From Anaerolineaceae bacterium (GTDB lineage Bacteria > Chloroflexota > Anaerolineae > Anaerolineales > Anaerolineaceae): a DNA stretch of 64,000 nt. A program made the translations under genes and the position numbers. This document shows, piece after piece, positions 46,384-56,088 of the stretch. Below the pieces are notes generated by a model. The model was not told the DNA's origin. It saw only the letters and a list, made by a program, of their open reading frames with translations, and ran no database searches. Where the stretch lies: NCBI GenBank assembly GCA_016936755.1, contig JAFGXF010000060.1, positions 20,449 through 84,448 of the forward strand. The letters are read 5' to 3'. Numbering within the stretch: position 1 is the first letter of the stretch; every line of letters begins with the position of its first letter.

Positions 46384-48759
46384 TCATTTTCCTCGATTAT
46401 TCGGGCACCTCTCGGTCTCCACCCAAAGTTGAGATCCATCGGTAATAATGTGAACCCAGCCGTTCTGTTTGGTCGTCAACATGGATATGTCTTCATACAA
46501 GCCCGCCCCACCAGTTGTTGATTCACCGGGAGCGGAGTTCACTATGATTAAGGTTGGATTTGCCAACCGTATGATACCCCGGGGATTATGTTCTTGGTCC
46601 CCGTTCGCAGCCAGTTGGATTACCGAAAAGGTTTCGTTTGATTGAGTGTTAAGACTCTTGATCAACCAATCGGACCGATCAATATTAATAGGGATCAACA
46701 TGAAGAAGTCTTTCCAATTCAGAAAAAACACACCATTATCAGTTTGGTGCATCGTAAATCGTAAAAAAACATCAGGCGCTAACTGGAATGTAGTTTGAGA
46801 CAGATCCATTGAACTGGTGATTTTATTTACAGAAATACTTTCACACAAATCTCGAGCCCCAGAATGTCTGGCGGGATCACCAATCCAAATTAGATGGTCA
46901 ATGGTAACGCCGTTCGTTCCATGAGATATGGAGCGGATGGATTGTTTATCTGTGACAGGTAGGAAAACGAGATCCAATGAGTGATTATGGGGAGGAAGCC
47001 ATTTTCCCAGGTCAGCGGACAGCTGGCTGCTTTGTGATCCGCCCCCAATTAATATGTATCTACCAGTAGGAGACTGCAGCAGAACACTTTCTGAGGGGCC
47101 ATTTTCAAAAATCACAACATGCAGTTTTCCATCTGGTGTCGATAATGCTGTTCGCCAAAGTATCGCCACGACCGCTGAGCATAAGAGGATGATCAAACCG
47201 GGTTGCATCAGGCGTTTAATGAATGAGCCTGTCCCCAGTAAAAAGACTAGAAAGATGATCGCATAATAGAGAACAAAAAAGCCAACCCCCAAGTGTATTG
47301 ATATAATCGGATTCCCATTTGTGGCATTCAGTAATTCGACCACCTTGATAGTGTACGCTAAGAATGGCCAGGCAAGATATGCCACCAGTTGGCCGAGTGG
47401 TAACCAAAGTAGACTTAATAACAAAGCCAATCCACCCAGAATCATTACCGCAGGCTGGGCGGGTAGTATTAATGGATTTGAAATCAACGCCAACCACGAA
47501 AAGGCATGGAAGTGATAAGCCATTATTGGAAATGTTGTGATCAAAGCCGCGATGGTATAAAGACAATATTCAGCAATTGGGTCAGCAACCTTGTCGACCA
47601 CCCTGGATTTGAATAGCCGATATAGTATCTGCTTGGTAAATGTCGACATCTGTCCAGCAAAAAGGATCAACCCCAGGGTTGCCATGAATGAAAGCTGAAA
47701 AGAGATATCCCATGGTAGAAACGGATTGACCAGGCACATGATTGCGCCGGTGAAAGCAAGACTGTTCACCCCGGTTTGTCTCCTGCCTATCAAGCTGGCA
47801 AACAGCCCCAAGCTGCCCATGATGGCAGCACGGACCACAGAAGGACTGGCGCCGGTGAGGATAACATATATCCCAAGGGTAATTGCTGTGATTAATGCCC
47901 CTTTCTGTGGACCGAAAAAACGATAAAAGATAATGGAGAATAATGCCGCCAGTATGGATATATTGAATCCCGAAATAGCAATGATATGCGTTGTACCTGT
48001 ATTGCGAAACGCCGTTTGAATATCTGGGGGTATGTCATTTTCTATACCCAGCAAGATACCAGATAACAATGCGGATTCAGGGGCTGGAAACACAATAGAT
48101 AGTATTGACTGTGCTTTACTCCTTAAGGCATAAATCCAGCCCACAATGGGATTTCCATGATCCCCGTCAATGAATATGATTTCTGGATAATAAAGCGATG
48201 AATGAATACTGTGGTGGGCCAGATACTCTCGATAGGAAAAGTCCGCTTCATCACTCGGTGTTGACAACCTGCCAGTTAATCGGATCTCATCACCATACTC
48301 CCACGCCGTAGTGATGCCGGTAGTGACGATGACCTTTCCCATTATGGGCCGTGATATTGATGGGGGCAATCCTAATGAAAGTGAGTGGGTTTTTACGGTA
48401 ATCAACTGGGATGCATTACGTCTGTCGGGATAATCCGTAATCACCCCGATGATTGTTACAACACCTTTTTCATTGTACCAGGCCAGATGACCTTCTGATA
48501 ACGGTAAACAGGCAGCCTGCATTCTGACCAAACCGATTATGAAAGAGAGGATCAATAGGATTGGCGGCAGACCCAAGCGATGGCTTTTGCGAATCAACCA
48601 AAAAACCCCCGGCCATCTTCTGGTGATCAATAACATCAGCCATAGCCCCAACGCCCCGGTCAAGCTGATAATGCCGGCAGATAAGGAAAAACCGGCATAT
48701 TTGGCAAAAATCAAGCCAGCCAGGTAAGTCAAGGCCACCCATGTTAATGGGGGCAACAT
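46384..48759 (-). CDS. comEC: ComEC/Rec2-family competence protein with degenerate metallo-beta-lactamase domain
   Basis: The N-terminal DUF4131/OB part and the competence domain are clear: GILLGIENDIPPDIQTAFRNTGTTHIIAISGFNISILAALFS, then many transmembrane segments. The C-terminal domain follows the ComEC metallo-beta-lactamase layout (LHVVIFENGPSESVLLQSPTGRYILIGGG), but the DVGQGDA signature and the SHxHxDH metal site are replaced by FENGPSES and LPVTDKQ. It would be a DNA-uptake channel whose nuclease domain cannot work. The length of 791 is normal. No frameshift is visible. Confidence 0.85.
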   Translation of the reverse strand: MLPPLTWVALTYLAGLIFAKYAGFSLSAGIISLTGALGLWLMLLITRRWPGVFWLIRKSHRLGLPPILLILSFIIGLVRMQAACLPLSEGHLAWYNEKGVVTIIGVITDYPDRRNASQLITVKTHSLSLGLPPSISRPIMGKVIVTTGITTAWEYGDEIRLTGRLSTPSDEADFSYREYLAHHSIHSSLYYPEIIFIDGDHGNPIVGWIYALRSKAQSILSIVFPAPESALLSGILLGIENDIPPDIQTAFRNTGTTHIIAISGFNISILAALFSIIFYRFFGPQKGALITAITLGIYVILTGASPSVVRAAIMGSLGLFASLIGRRQTGVNSLAFTGAIMCLVNPFLPWDISFQLSFMATLGLILFAGQMSTFTKQILYRLFKSRVVDKVADPIAEYCLYTIAALITTFPIMAYHFHAFSWLALISNPLILPAQPAVMILGGLALLLSLLWLPLGQLVAYLAWPFLAYTIKVVELLNATNGNPIISIHLGVGFFVLYYAIIFLVFLLGTGSFIKRLMQPGLIILLCSAVVAILWRTALSTPDGKLHVVIFENGPSESVLLQSPTGRYILIGGGSQSSQLSADLGKWLPPHNHSLDLVFLPVTDKQSIRSISHGTNGVTIDHLIWIGDPARHSGARDLCESISVNKITSSMDLSQTTFQLAPDVFLRFTMHQTDNGVFFLNWKDFFMLIPINIDRSDWLIKSLNTQSNETFSVIQLAANGDQEHNPRGIIRLANPTLIIVNSAPGESTTGGAGLYEDISMLTTKQNGWVHIITDGSQLWVETERCPNNRGK

Positions 48760-48809
48760 ATTAAATTGGTTACATCAGTATAACCCAAATGGAAATAAAT
48801 TGCTATTGA

Positions 48810-49475
48810 TCAGGATGTTGAATTAAGCAATACTCTCAAGCGGGGATGATCACGATAAAACCCATGATATTGTTCAGGTAGTAAAGCAGCGATCTGGCAC
48901 ATGATCTCATCTGTGCAACGATTCAACCAGGATGAACGATCTCTCTGTGACATGGGAGGTAACCAGAATGGTTTTCCGTATCGAACTACCAATCTGGGAA
49001 AGTGAAATGCCATCAATTTCATTATCGCACTTTCCGTGCCTGCGATTCCAACGGGCACAATCGGACACTGAGCGCGTGCTGCCAGAAGTGCAGCGCCTGG
49101 TTTGCCCTCAATCAGAGCGCGGGTGTTGCTTCGGGTTCCTTCCGGTGCAATGCCTATCGCTCCCCCATCCTGTATGTATTGCCTGGCAGCGCTCAATGCT
49201 GAAAAATCCGCCTTCTCTCTATCCAGCCAGATCACTTTGGCAGCATTCAGTATGATGCTGAAAAGGGGGTGTTTTTTGTATTTATCTGCAGCAAGTGCTG
49301 AAATATCGGGTCGATTTGGTGTGATGAAAAGCAAAGGTACATCCAGGCGACTCATATGGTTCGTGGCGATGATAATCCCGCCCGTTGTGGGGACGTTCTC
49401 TACACCCACAAATTCTGTTCTTGTGAGGTGTCGGAATGCATAGCTGATTAATTTGAGTAATGTTTTTCGTTCCAT
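48810..49475 (-). CDS. plsC: 1-acylglycerol-3-phosphate acyltransferase
   Basis: The 221-residue protein shows the acyltransferase motif HxxxxD (NHMSRLDVPL), the substrate-binding EGTRS motif, and PIVPVGIAGTESAI. It acylates lysophosphatidate in the membrane. It lies between comEC and the DedA gene in the long minus-strand run. Confidence 0.9.
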   Translation of the reverse strand: MERKTLLKLISYAFRHLTRTEFVGVENVPTTGGIIIATNHMSRLDVPLLFITPNRPDISALAADKYKKHPLFSIILNAAKVIWLDREKADFSALSAARQYIQDGGAIGIAPEGTRSNTRALIEGKPGAALLAARAQCPIVPVGIAGTESAIMKLMAFHFPRLVVRYGKPFWLPPMSQRDRSSWLNRCTDEIMCQIAALLPEQYHGFYRDHPRLRVLLNSTS

Positions 49476-49550
49476 TGCCGGTCAGTTCCAGATTTCCTTA
49501 AATAATAACACTTATGTTGAAAGAAGTATTCATCTGCTTTGGAAAAAATT

Positions 49551-50219
49551 TTACCCGGGGCTTTCCTCAGTTGATTTGGATTTATTTATTCGATTCTTGA
49601 TTAATTCAACAAAGACAGGTAGGACCGAGATCAGGACGATCGCAACAATAACCAGTGAAAAGTTATTTCTTACAATTTCCAGGTTGCCAAAGAAGTACCC
49701 ACCAAATATAAAAAGAGCCGTCCATACCAATCCACCAACCACGTTATAAGTAATAAAGCGCCCATAAGACATCGCGCCAACACCTGCCACAAAAGGAGCG
49801 AATGTGCGGATGATTGGCATAAAACGAGCCAGGAAGATGGTTATGCCGCCATGCTTTTCATAGAATCTATGAGTTCGGTCCAGGTACTCTCTTTTCAGGA
49901 AAGGCACTTTTTCTGTAAATACACGTGGACCGATATAGTGACCGATCCAGTAATTAACAGTGTCTCCCAGGATGGCCGCGGTCGCCAGACTGAGAAACAA
50001 CCCCCCAACAGTTAGAGGACTTTCAGGTAAAGCCGCCAGGGTTCCTGCCGCAAAGAGGAGAGAGTCACCGGGTAGAAACGGAGTAATTACAAAGCCGGTT
50101 TCCATGAAAATAACAAAAAACAATGGCACATATGTCCATCCGCCTATTTGTTGGATCAATTCACCCAGATGCTCATCCAGATTTATAAACAAATCGATTA
50201 CAGTTTGTATAAATTGCAT
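49551..50219 (-). CDS. DedA-family membrane protein
   Basis: The 222-residue protein has several transmembrane segments and the DedA signature: FMETGFVITPFLPGDSLLFAAGTLA, GDTVNYWIGHYIGPRVF, FYEKHGGITIFLARFMPIIRTFAPFVAGVGAM. The DedA superfamily flips or translocates lipids (undecaprenyl phosphate or phospholipids). It lies next to plsC. Confidence 0.92.
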   Translation of the reverse strand: MQFIQTVIDLFINLDEHLGELIQQIGGWTYVPLFFVIFMETGFVITPFLPGDSLLFAAGTLAALPESPLTVGGLFLSLATAAILGDTVNYWIGHYIGPRVFTEKVPFLKREYLDRTHRFYEKHGGITIFLARFMPIIRTFAPFVAGVGAMSYGRFITYNVVGGLVWTALFIFGGYFFGNLEIVRNNFSLVIVAIVLISVLPVFVELIKNRINKSKSTEESPG

Positions 50220-50222
50220 ATA

Positions 50223-51428
50223 TTATCCCTTTAATAATTTATCATTGAACATTAAAAAAACCAACAGTAGGATGAACGTAACACCCAGTAATATCAGAGG
50301 CATATTGCCCGGTTGTGTCAATTGCCAGGAATTTAGTAATGCTGGACTGATCATTTGCGTGATACCCTCAATAGTTACCAACCCATTCCAAACAGCATGA
50401 ATGATAATCGATATTAAATATGATAGGGCGGCTTTGATATAACCCCGGCCACTGACAGCAGATGCTAACCCCCAGCCACCAATAGCGCCGGTGGTTATAT
50501 GCATCAGTCCAGCACCTGCGCGACCCAATAATTGGAACCACCATTGATCCGATCCATCAAGAACCGGTACGGTTAACAGGCTTTCTGTTAGAGCAAAACC
50601 CGCACCACCCATGGCGCCTATCATTGCTCCCATGCGTGGGGTTGGTTTGTGCCAGGCCAGCAGCCAAAGTGGGATCTGTTTTACTGCTTCCTCGATGATC
50701 GGTATGAAACCGGATAACAGGGACAGAAGTAAAAACCGATTGACAGGGCGGGCGAAAAACGCTGTAAGCACATTGGTGAGTATGTCAGGATTATCTTGCG
50801 CACCGGCCAGTCGGTTTAGGGTCATTTCCAATTCGCCGATGACCGCTGTATTTTGGGAGATAAAGAGGAAGAAAAGCATCAAAGCAATGGCTATGGCGCC
50901 GAGTTCAATCAGGGTTCCCACCAGAGGAGAGATGACGATCCCGGCACTCAGAGCCCCCCAACCACGGGAGCTTTGCAATGAGTCTGAGCGCTTGATTACA
51001 AGCGACACAAACAAGGTGATAGGGATAATCACAGCGAGGATGGTCAGGATAGGAAAAAGGAATGGCAAAGTTATACCACGGGTGATTACCAAATGTCCCA
51101 ATAGAAGCGTTCCACCCCAAAAGAAAAACAAAACCACAATGAAAACGGGTGACTGAAACCGAGAAAAAAAACGACTGCCAGTGAATCGTATTGCTTTCCC
51201 ACTTATTGATTTAATTTTATGGATGGAAAAAGGTAACAGCAATATACCCAGTACCATCATGACCAATCCATAAACAAAAACCAGACTGGAATCAATGCCA
51301 GAATGATTGGTTACAATTATTTGGATTATCCCAACCAGTGCCAGAAGGCCTCCGGCTATCAGGGCAAAAGCAGCGGCTGTGATTGACAGAACCATTTGAA
51401 TGAGGCAATAGGTGTTGGCCTGACGCAA
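50223..51428 (-). CDS. PrsW-type intramembrane protease
   Basis: The 401-residue protein has about ten membrane segments. EEAVKQIPLWLL carries the paired glutamates, GAGFALTESLL a third, HITTGAIGGWG and HAVWNGLV two histidines, the metal-site pattern of PrsW/CPBP-related proteases. PrsW cuts anti-sigma factors in Bacillus. No anti-sigma gene is nearby. The N-terminal 120 residues hold three further segments with no known motif. Confidence 0.8.
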   Translation of the reverse strand: MRQANTYCLIQMVLSITAAAFALIAGGLLALVGIIQIIVTNHSGIDSSLVFVYGLVMMVLGILLLPFSIHKIKSISGKAIRFTGSRFFSRFQSPVFIVVLFFFWGGTLLLGHLVITRGITLPFLFPILTILAVIIPITLFVSLVIKRSDSLQSSRGWGALSAGIVISPLVGTLIELGAIAIALMLFFLFISQNTAVIGELEMTLNRLAGAQDNPDILTNVLTAFFARPVNRFLLLSLLSGFIPIIEEAVKQIPLWLLAWHKPTPRMGAMIGAMGGAGFALTESLLTVPVLDGSDQWWFQLLGRAGAGLMHITTGAIGGWGLASAVSGRGYIKAALSYLISIIIHAVWNGLVTIEGITQMISPALLNSWQLTQPGNMPLILLGVTFILLLVFLMFNDKLLKG

Positions 51429-51457
51429 GGATGTAGATGGTAATGGAGTAGTAATGG

Positions 51458-52693
51458 TTATTTTACCTCGACGATCACTTGATATATTTTATCGCCTTTA
51501 GCGATAGTTGTCCCCTGTGAAAGGTCACGTTCAGACAGTGAGCGAACCACTTCCATTCCTTGAATAACTTTACCAAAAACCGTGTACTCACCATTCAGAT
51601 CTGACATGGGGACCATGGTAATAAAGAATTGGCTGCCGTTGGTGTCAGGCCCTGCATTGGCCATGCCAACTACTCCCGGAGAGTCAAATTTTAAAGAATC
51701 AGTAATTTCATTTGGAAAAGCATACCCGGGTCCACCATATCCCGTGCCTGAAGGATCACCGGTTTGAGCCAAATACCCCTGAACTACACGATGGAAGGTA
51801 ATGTCATTGTAAAAACCGTTTCTTGCCAGGTAAACAAAGCTGTTGACTGCAAAAGGCGCCTTATCTGGAAAAAGCTGAATGACAATAGCACCCTTTTCGG
51901 TTTCGAGTGTGGCGATATATTGTTTTGCTGCATCGATTGTGTATGGGGGACAGCCGGTTATCTGCCGTTCTTCGAGCAGCATCAAGCTGATGACATCCTT
52001 TAAAATTGAATATTCCCTTGGTCCCTGATACATCACCCCGTTTATAACGAGAAAGGGCGTATAGGGAATACCCAGAGAGATGGCTTCTTCGCGGGCAGCA
52101 TTTACCTTGTCAATGATTACCTGGCTTTTAAGGTCATTGACAAGTATCTCCGGGTCGATCCCGATGTTAACAGCGGCTAGCTGAAGCCAGTCTTCAAAAT
52201 CTTGGGCGTTTAGTAATGACCACTCGGCCCGCCTCTCGAATAGCGTTTTTGTCATTGGCCAGAAACCACCCTGAACTCCGGCGGCCTCTGCTGCCTGGGC
52301 GGAGATTAGCGATTTATCATGAACCGGGTTGGGAAAGTGGCGCACTACTATTCGGAGCTCATCAGGGTAATCCAATCGTAGCTGATCCAAATCTGGAGCA
52401 AGACCAGCGCATCCAGGACATTGATAATCCACATATTCCACGATGGTTACGATTGCTTCTCCCGGTCCATCTACCCAATCATCGTTTGTGATGGCTGGGA
52501 CTAACAACCTCATGGCCTCATCTGTTGAATCTGGGGTTGTTTCGGTACTGCTTACCAAAGTGCAATAACCCTGATAATTTGCAGGGATGGTTGTAATGGA
52601 TGATCCTGATGTCGGATTTTGCGTGATCGCTTGATTACACGCGCATAAAAACAGCCCAACGAAGAGTGGAGATATGATATGACGTTTCATCAT
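51458..52693 (-). CDS. Lipoprotein with fused DsbA-like and cyclophilin domains
   Basis: The start at 52693 gives a lipoprotein signal with the lipobox LCAC. A thioredoxin-fold DsbA/BdbD domain follows, with the active site CPGC in VDYQCPGCAGLAP and the cis-proline loop GIPYTPFLVINGVM. From about residue 260 a complete cyclophilin domain begins (GAIVIQLFPDKAPFAVNSFVYLARNGFY, FHRVVQGYLAQTGDP, SQFFITM, YTVFGKV). One chain would therefore form disulfides and isomerise prolines in exported proteins. A TTG start at 52723 is less likely. Confidence 0.85.
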   Translation of the reverse strand: MMKRHIISPLFVGLFLCACNQAITQNPTSGSSITTIPANYQGYCTLVSSTETTPDSTDEAMRLLVPAITNDDWVDGPGEAIVTIVEYVDYQCPGCAGLAPDLDQLRLDYPDELRIVVRHFPNPVHDKSLISAQAAEAAGVQGGFWPMTKTLFERRAEWSLLNAQDFEDWLQLAAVNIGIDPEILVNDLKSQVIIDKVNAAREEAISLGIPYTPFLVINGVMYQGPREYSILKDVISLMLLEERQITGCPPYTIDAAKQYIATLETEKGAIVIQLFPDKAPFAVNSFVYLARNGFYNDITFHRVVQGYLAQTGDPSGTGYGGPGYAFPNEITDSLKFDSPGVVGMANAGPDTNGSQFFITMVPMSDLNGEYTVFGKVIQGMEVVRSLSERDLSQGTTIAKGDKIYQVIVEVK

Positions 52694-52783
52694 TAATTTA
52701 ATGATGGAAAATATCCAGCGCAAGATAATTGTAACATTTACATTTACATTAGACCGGCTGGTCGTGCATAATAATGGAATGGA

Positions 52784-53428
52784 TTAGCCTTCATGGTGTG
52801 GAGAGATTGATTTTAGTGTTTTCGCAACAGCTTGACGCATGTCAGCCTGAACAAGGTCGCGGTCCCGGTTGGCGTCAATGACATTCCATATATGGGGAGC
52901 TGCTTCAGCCATAGAACGGTATCCTTTTCTGACCCGCTCGTGAAATGCCACGGAATAAGCATCCAACCGATTCCATTCGCCACAGTCTGTCTTTCGGCGC
53001 AACCCTCTTTCAACCTCAATATCCAGCAATATGATTAAGTCAGGTTGCAAGCCGCTTGTAGCAAACTCAAGAAGTTTCTTGAGTACATCCAAATCAACTC
53101 CATGGCCATATCCCTGATAGGCTAAAGTCGCGTCTGCATAACGATCAGAAATAACGACAACACCATTGGCAAGAGCTGGTTTGATCACTTCCTCAACCAA
53201 CTGGGCGCGGGCAGCCAGAAAAAGAAGAGTCTCTGCCTGGGGTGTTAGTGCTTTATTGTCCAGGGAGACCAAGACCTTCCTGATTTGATCACCAATAAAC
53301 GTGCCACCTGGTTCGCGGGTCAACAACACTGTATGTCCGAGTGAGTGAACATAATCAGCCAACAATGGAATCTGGCTGGTTTTCCCACTCCCCTCCGGGC
53401 CTTCTAGTGTAATAAAAAAGCCAGTCAT
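52784..53428 (-). CDS. tmk: Thymidylate kinase
   Basis: Tmk makes dTDP from dTMP. The P-loop GPEGSGKTSQIPLL, the DRx motif in VISDRYADATLAYQGYGHG, the preceding LTREPGGT and the helical LID are typical. The length of 214 is normal. Its first base overlaps the end of the R3H-ATPase gene by one base, so the two are coupled. Confidence 0.95.
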   Translation of the reverse strand: MTGFFITLEGPEGSGKTSQIPLLADYVHSLGHTVLLTREPGGTFIGDQIRKVLVSLDNKALTPQAETLLFLAARAQLVEEVIKPALANGVVVISDRYADATLAYQGYGHGVDLDVLKKLLEFATSGLQPDLIILLDIEVERGLRRKTDCGEWNRLDAYSVAFHERVRKGYRSMAEAAPHIWNVIDANRDRDLVQADMRQAVAKTLKSISPHHEG

Positions 53429-55053
53429 TAATCCCTGAATATCCTAACCCGGCGATTGGGTTCTTTCCCAAAGGATTGGGAAACCAACTGTGCTTGACGG
53501 GCCATATCATGTTGCAGTCTGCGCAAGGCTGCATCAGCGGGGGGTAAATCTACCCATCGCTCTCCATTCAGGACCGCTTCGATTGCAGCGCGGGTTTGCA
53601 TGTTGGATTTCTCATTGACAGGCTCTTCGATGACATTCCCTGGCAGGTTGAACAGGTCGGCGAGGAATTGCTCCATTTGATTGATCGTATTCGCTCTTAA
53701 GACATAAATCGGGATGCCCCGTTGCTCCGCGTCCAGAATGGATTGCTGGCGATTGCGATAATAAGTCCGCATCGTGACCAGTGTCTGGGCCTCTTCCAGA
53801 TCTTTAACCACTAATGCCGGAACACCCAATCTTCGCGATGCTTGTAAAAGGCGGTTCCGGGCGATTCCGTATGGGTAAATACGAATGGGGGCGTGATCGC
53901 GTGCATTTTTGCTGATGGGCGTGGAATTTGTCATGCGATCAGAAATGTGTTCAGAAAAGCCTGTTTTATTGAGGTAATGTCGTTGGAAAGGTGCCGTATC
54001 CATATTCCCGGAGTTGCGTTGCGCACTGGAGATTGGACGGTTTTCACTCTTGGCTGCTGGTTTTTCGATATGTATCTCGTTGTTTTCATCCCGGTAACGA
54101 AATTCAGGAGTTAATGAATAGCCACGCACAAGATTATCAACCGCAGCACTCACATCTTGGTATATCGCCAAATGATTCCGCTCTTGAATTTCGATTAACA
54201 TATCAAAGGTGGGTGGCGCACGGCGCTCCAAAACAGTCTTCTGTGTTCCGCGCCGACGGGCTTCTTCATCGGATAGGGTGACTGATTCAATGCCGCCGAT
54301 CAGATCAGATAGCGTTGGGTTAAGTAATAAGTTCTCTAAGGAACGCCCGTGTGCCGTTCCAATCAGCTGAACACCGCGTTCCGCGATAGTTCTGGCTGCT
54401 GCTGCCTCAAGTTCCCGCCCGATTTCGTCTATCACGATCACTTCGGGATTATGATTTTCAACCGCCTCGATCATCACCTCATGTTGTAAGGATGGCTTTG
54501 ATACTTGCATGCGGCGGGCCTTCCCTACGGCAGGATGTGGAACATCACCATCTCCACCGATCTCATTGGAGGTGTCCACAATGACCACCCGCTTAGACTC
54601 AGCCAGAATACGGGCAGCCTCCCTTAACATAGTGGTCTTGCCAATCCCGGGCTTTCCCAGGATCAACAGGCTTTTTCCAGATTCGACCAGATCCTGAATA
54701 ATATCGAGGGTTCCATAGACTGCCCGGCCGACCCGGCATGTAAGGCCCACGATATGCCCGCGTCGGTTGCGAATGGCAGAGATGCGGTGTAACGTTCGCT
54801 CCAAACCTGCTCGGTTGTCGCCGTCAAACTCCCCAATTCGTTGAACGACATAATCCAGGTCCGCGTGCGTGGCTTCATTTGTCGTTAGTGGAATCTCACT
54901 ATCAACGAATCGCGCGGTCGGATTTCTGCCAAGATCAATAATGATTTCCAATAGGTTGTCACTATTATTAGCTTCTGTTACCGCTTTTGAAATCGTGATT
55001 GGCAATACCTCCAGCAATACTTGGAGATCATCGGTTATTCTTTTTTGATTCAT
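53428..55053 (-). CDS. R3H-domain AAA ATPase (SpoIIIAA/Ycf45-like)
   Basis: The 541-residue protein has the SpoIIIAA-like ATPase: GLTCRVGRAVYGTLDIIQDLVESGKSLLILGKPGIGKTTMLREAARIL, then Walker B VIVIDEIG and GTAHGRSLENLL. The C-terminal end carries an R3H nucleic-acid-binding motif (LRRLQHDMARQAQL...RVRIF), with a linker of about 120 residues between. This layout matches the chloroplast Ycf45/cyanobacterial family. It probably acts on single-stranded nucleic acid, but its job is unproven. Confidence 0.8.
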   Translation of the reverse strand: MNQKRITDDLQVLLEVLPITISKAVTEANNSDNLLEIIIDLGRNPTARFVDSEIPLTTNEATHADLDYVVQRIGEFDGDNRAGLERTLHRISAIRNRRGHIVGLTCRVGRAVYGTLDIIQDLVESGKSLLILGKPGIGKTTMLREAARILAESKRVVIVDTSNEIGGDGDVPHPAVGKARRMQVSKPSLQHEVMIEAVENHNPEVIVIDEIGRELEAAAARTIAERGVQLIGTAHGRSLENLLLNPTLSDLIGGIESVTLSDEEARRRGTQKTVLERRAPPTFDMLIEIQERNHLAIYQDVSAAVDNLVRGYSLTPEFRYRDENNEIHIEKPAAKSENRPISSAQRNSGNMDTAPFQRHYLNKTGFSEHISDRMTNSTPISKNARDHAPIRIYPYGIARNRLLQASRRLGVPALVVKDLEEAQTLVTMRTYYRNRQQSILDAEQRGIPIYVLRANTINQMEQFLADLFNLPGNVIEEPVNEKSNMQTRAAIEAVLNGERWVDLPPADAALRRLQHDMARQAQLVSQSFGKEPNRRVRIFRD

Positions 55054-55095
55054 ATAACTTTCTAGATATCCTTCTTAATCAGTAATTTTAATCCA

Positions 55096-55962
55096 TTAAT
55101 GATTGCTGATCCGGCAGGGTGTGATTGGCTGTGATGGTTTGGCTTTACGTTTATCGATTTGCATTAATTCAGTTGTTTTGAATTCCTTAACGTAGCTGGC
55201 CAGATGTTTTACCAGTATGGCTTGATGAGAATTATAGTCAGCGTTCATCATTTCAATACTTCGGAACAACCAGGATTGATATGATCGTATTGATAGATAC
55301 ATGGGGCGCGACAGTCTCGCTGGCAAACATTGAGTCAGATCACACAACAAATCACCGACGCGGGATACCTCGGGATCGAATAACGGGTGTATCCAGATCC
55401 CATGTGGGCCGCTGCGCACATCTGCAAAGGCGATTATACGCTCCGCCTTGTGACAGACCCAGAAGCGGGAGCGGAAACGAGCAGGTAAGTCAGTTATCTG
55501 AGAGATGGGTGGGATATTTGCCTGTAATAATTGGGTAACCTGCCACCAATCGACTTCTGCCAGAGGGCACCATTCCCCTGCACTCTCCAGACTGCTGGAA
55601 TTGCTCACTTGGTCGCCAAGTTTCCAGATATCCTGCCAGGCACTGACGGTAAAACCACAGAATTTCATTTTTTCCAATAGTGGATGTTTATGGTCAACCT
55701 CAGCAATCAGGTGCATCACGCCCAATCGTTGTGTGCGCTCGACCATGTCCCCCAGAATGACAGCAAGTGTGTTTTCTTGGATTACTGCACTTCCACCCAA
55801 CAAGGTGAGGTATCCCAGCTGCTCTTGTGATGTAGCCCTGACCTGGGCGATGGTTTCCATGCCTTCCCCCTGCTGATATAACAGGGTTAATATGGTCTGG
55901 CCTGGATCAAACTGGGATGCCATCCACCAAAAACCCTGAGGCGAGCCGTACATGAATTTCAA
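55096..55962 (-). CDS. GNAT-like protein of unknown function
   Basis: The protein has a GNAT-like beginning (GYLTLLGGSAVI, then LAVILGDMVERTQRLGVMHLIAEVDHKHPLLEKMKFCGFTVSAWQDIWKLG), with the acyl-CoA-binding fold possible but no clear QxxGxA site. The second half has no family I recognise. Coordinates use the TTG at 55962. The frame continues upstream to 56046 with no stop, the added residues look coding (RIRSISLPELLLNQHILEDA), and an AGAGG lies just before ATT codons at 56041-56046. The true start may therefore be a rare ATT. Confidence 0.55.
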   Translation of the reverse strand: MKFMYGSPQGFWWMASQFDPGQTILTLLYQQGEGMETIAQVRATSQEQLGYLTLLGGSAVIQENTLAVILGDMVERTQRLGVMHLIAEVDHKHPLLEKMKFCGFTVSAWQDIWKLGDQVSNSSSLESAGEWCPLAEVDWWQVTQLLQANIPPISQITDLPARFRSRFWVCHKAERIIAFADVRSGPHGIWIHPLFDPEVSRVGDLLCDLTQCLPARLSRPMYLSIRSYQSWLFRSIEMMNADYNSHQAILVKHLASYVKEFKTTELMQIDKRKAKPSQPITPCRISNH

Positions 55963-56088
55963 GGCACTGTTTAATGCAACAGCATCTTCCAGGATGTGCT
56001 GGTTGAGGAGTAATTCCGGAAGCGAAATGGAACGAATCCTAATAATTGGGCCTCTGATTAATTTATTCTACCATGTTGAAATCGAAGT

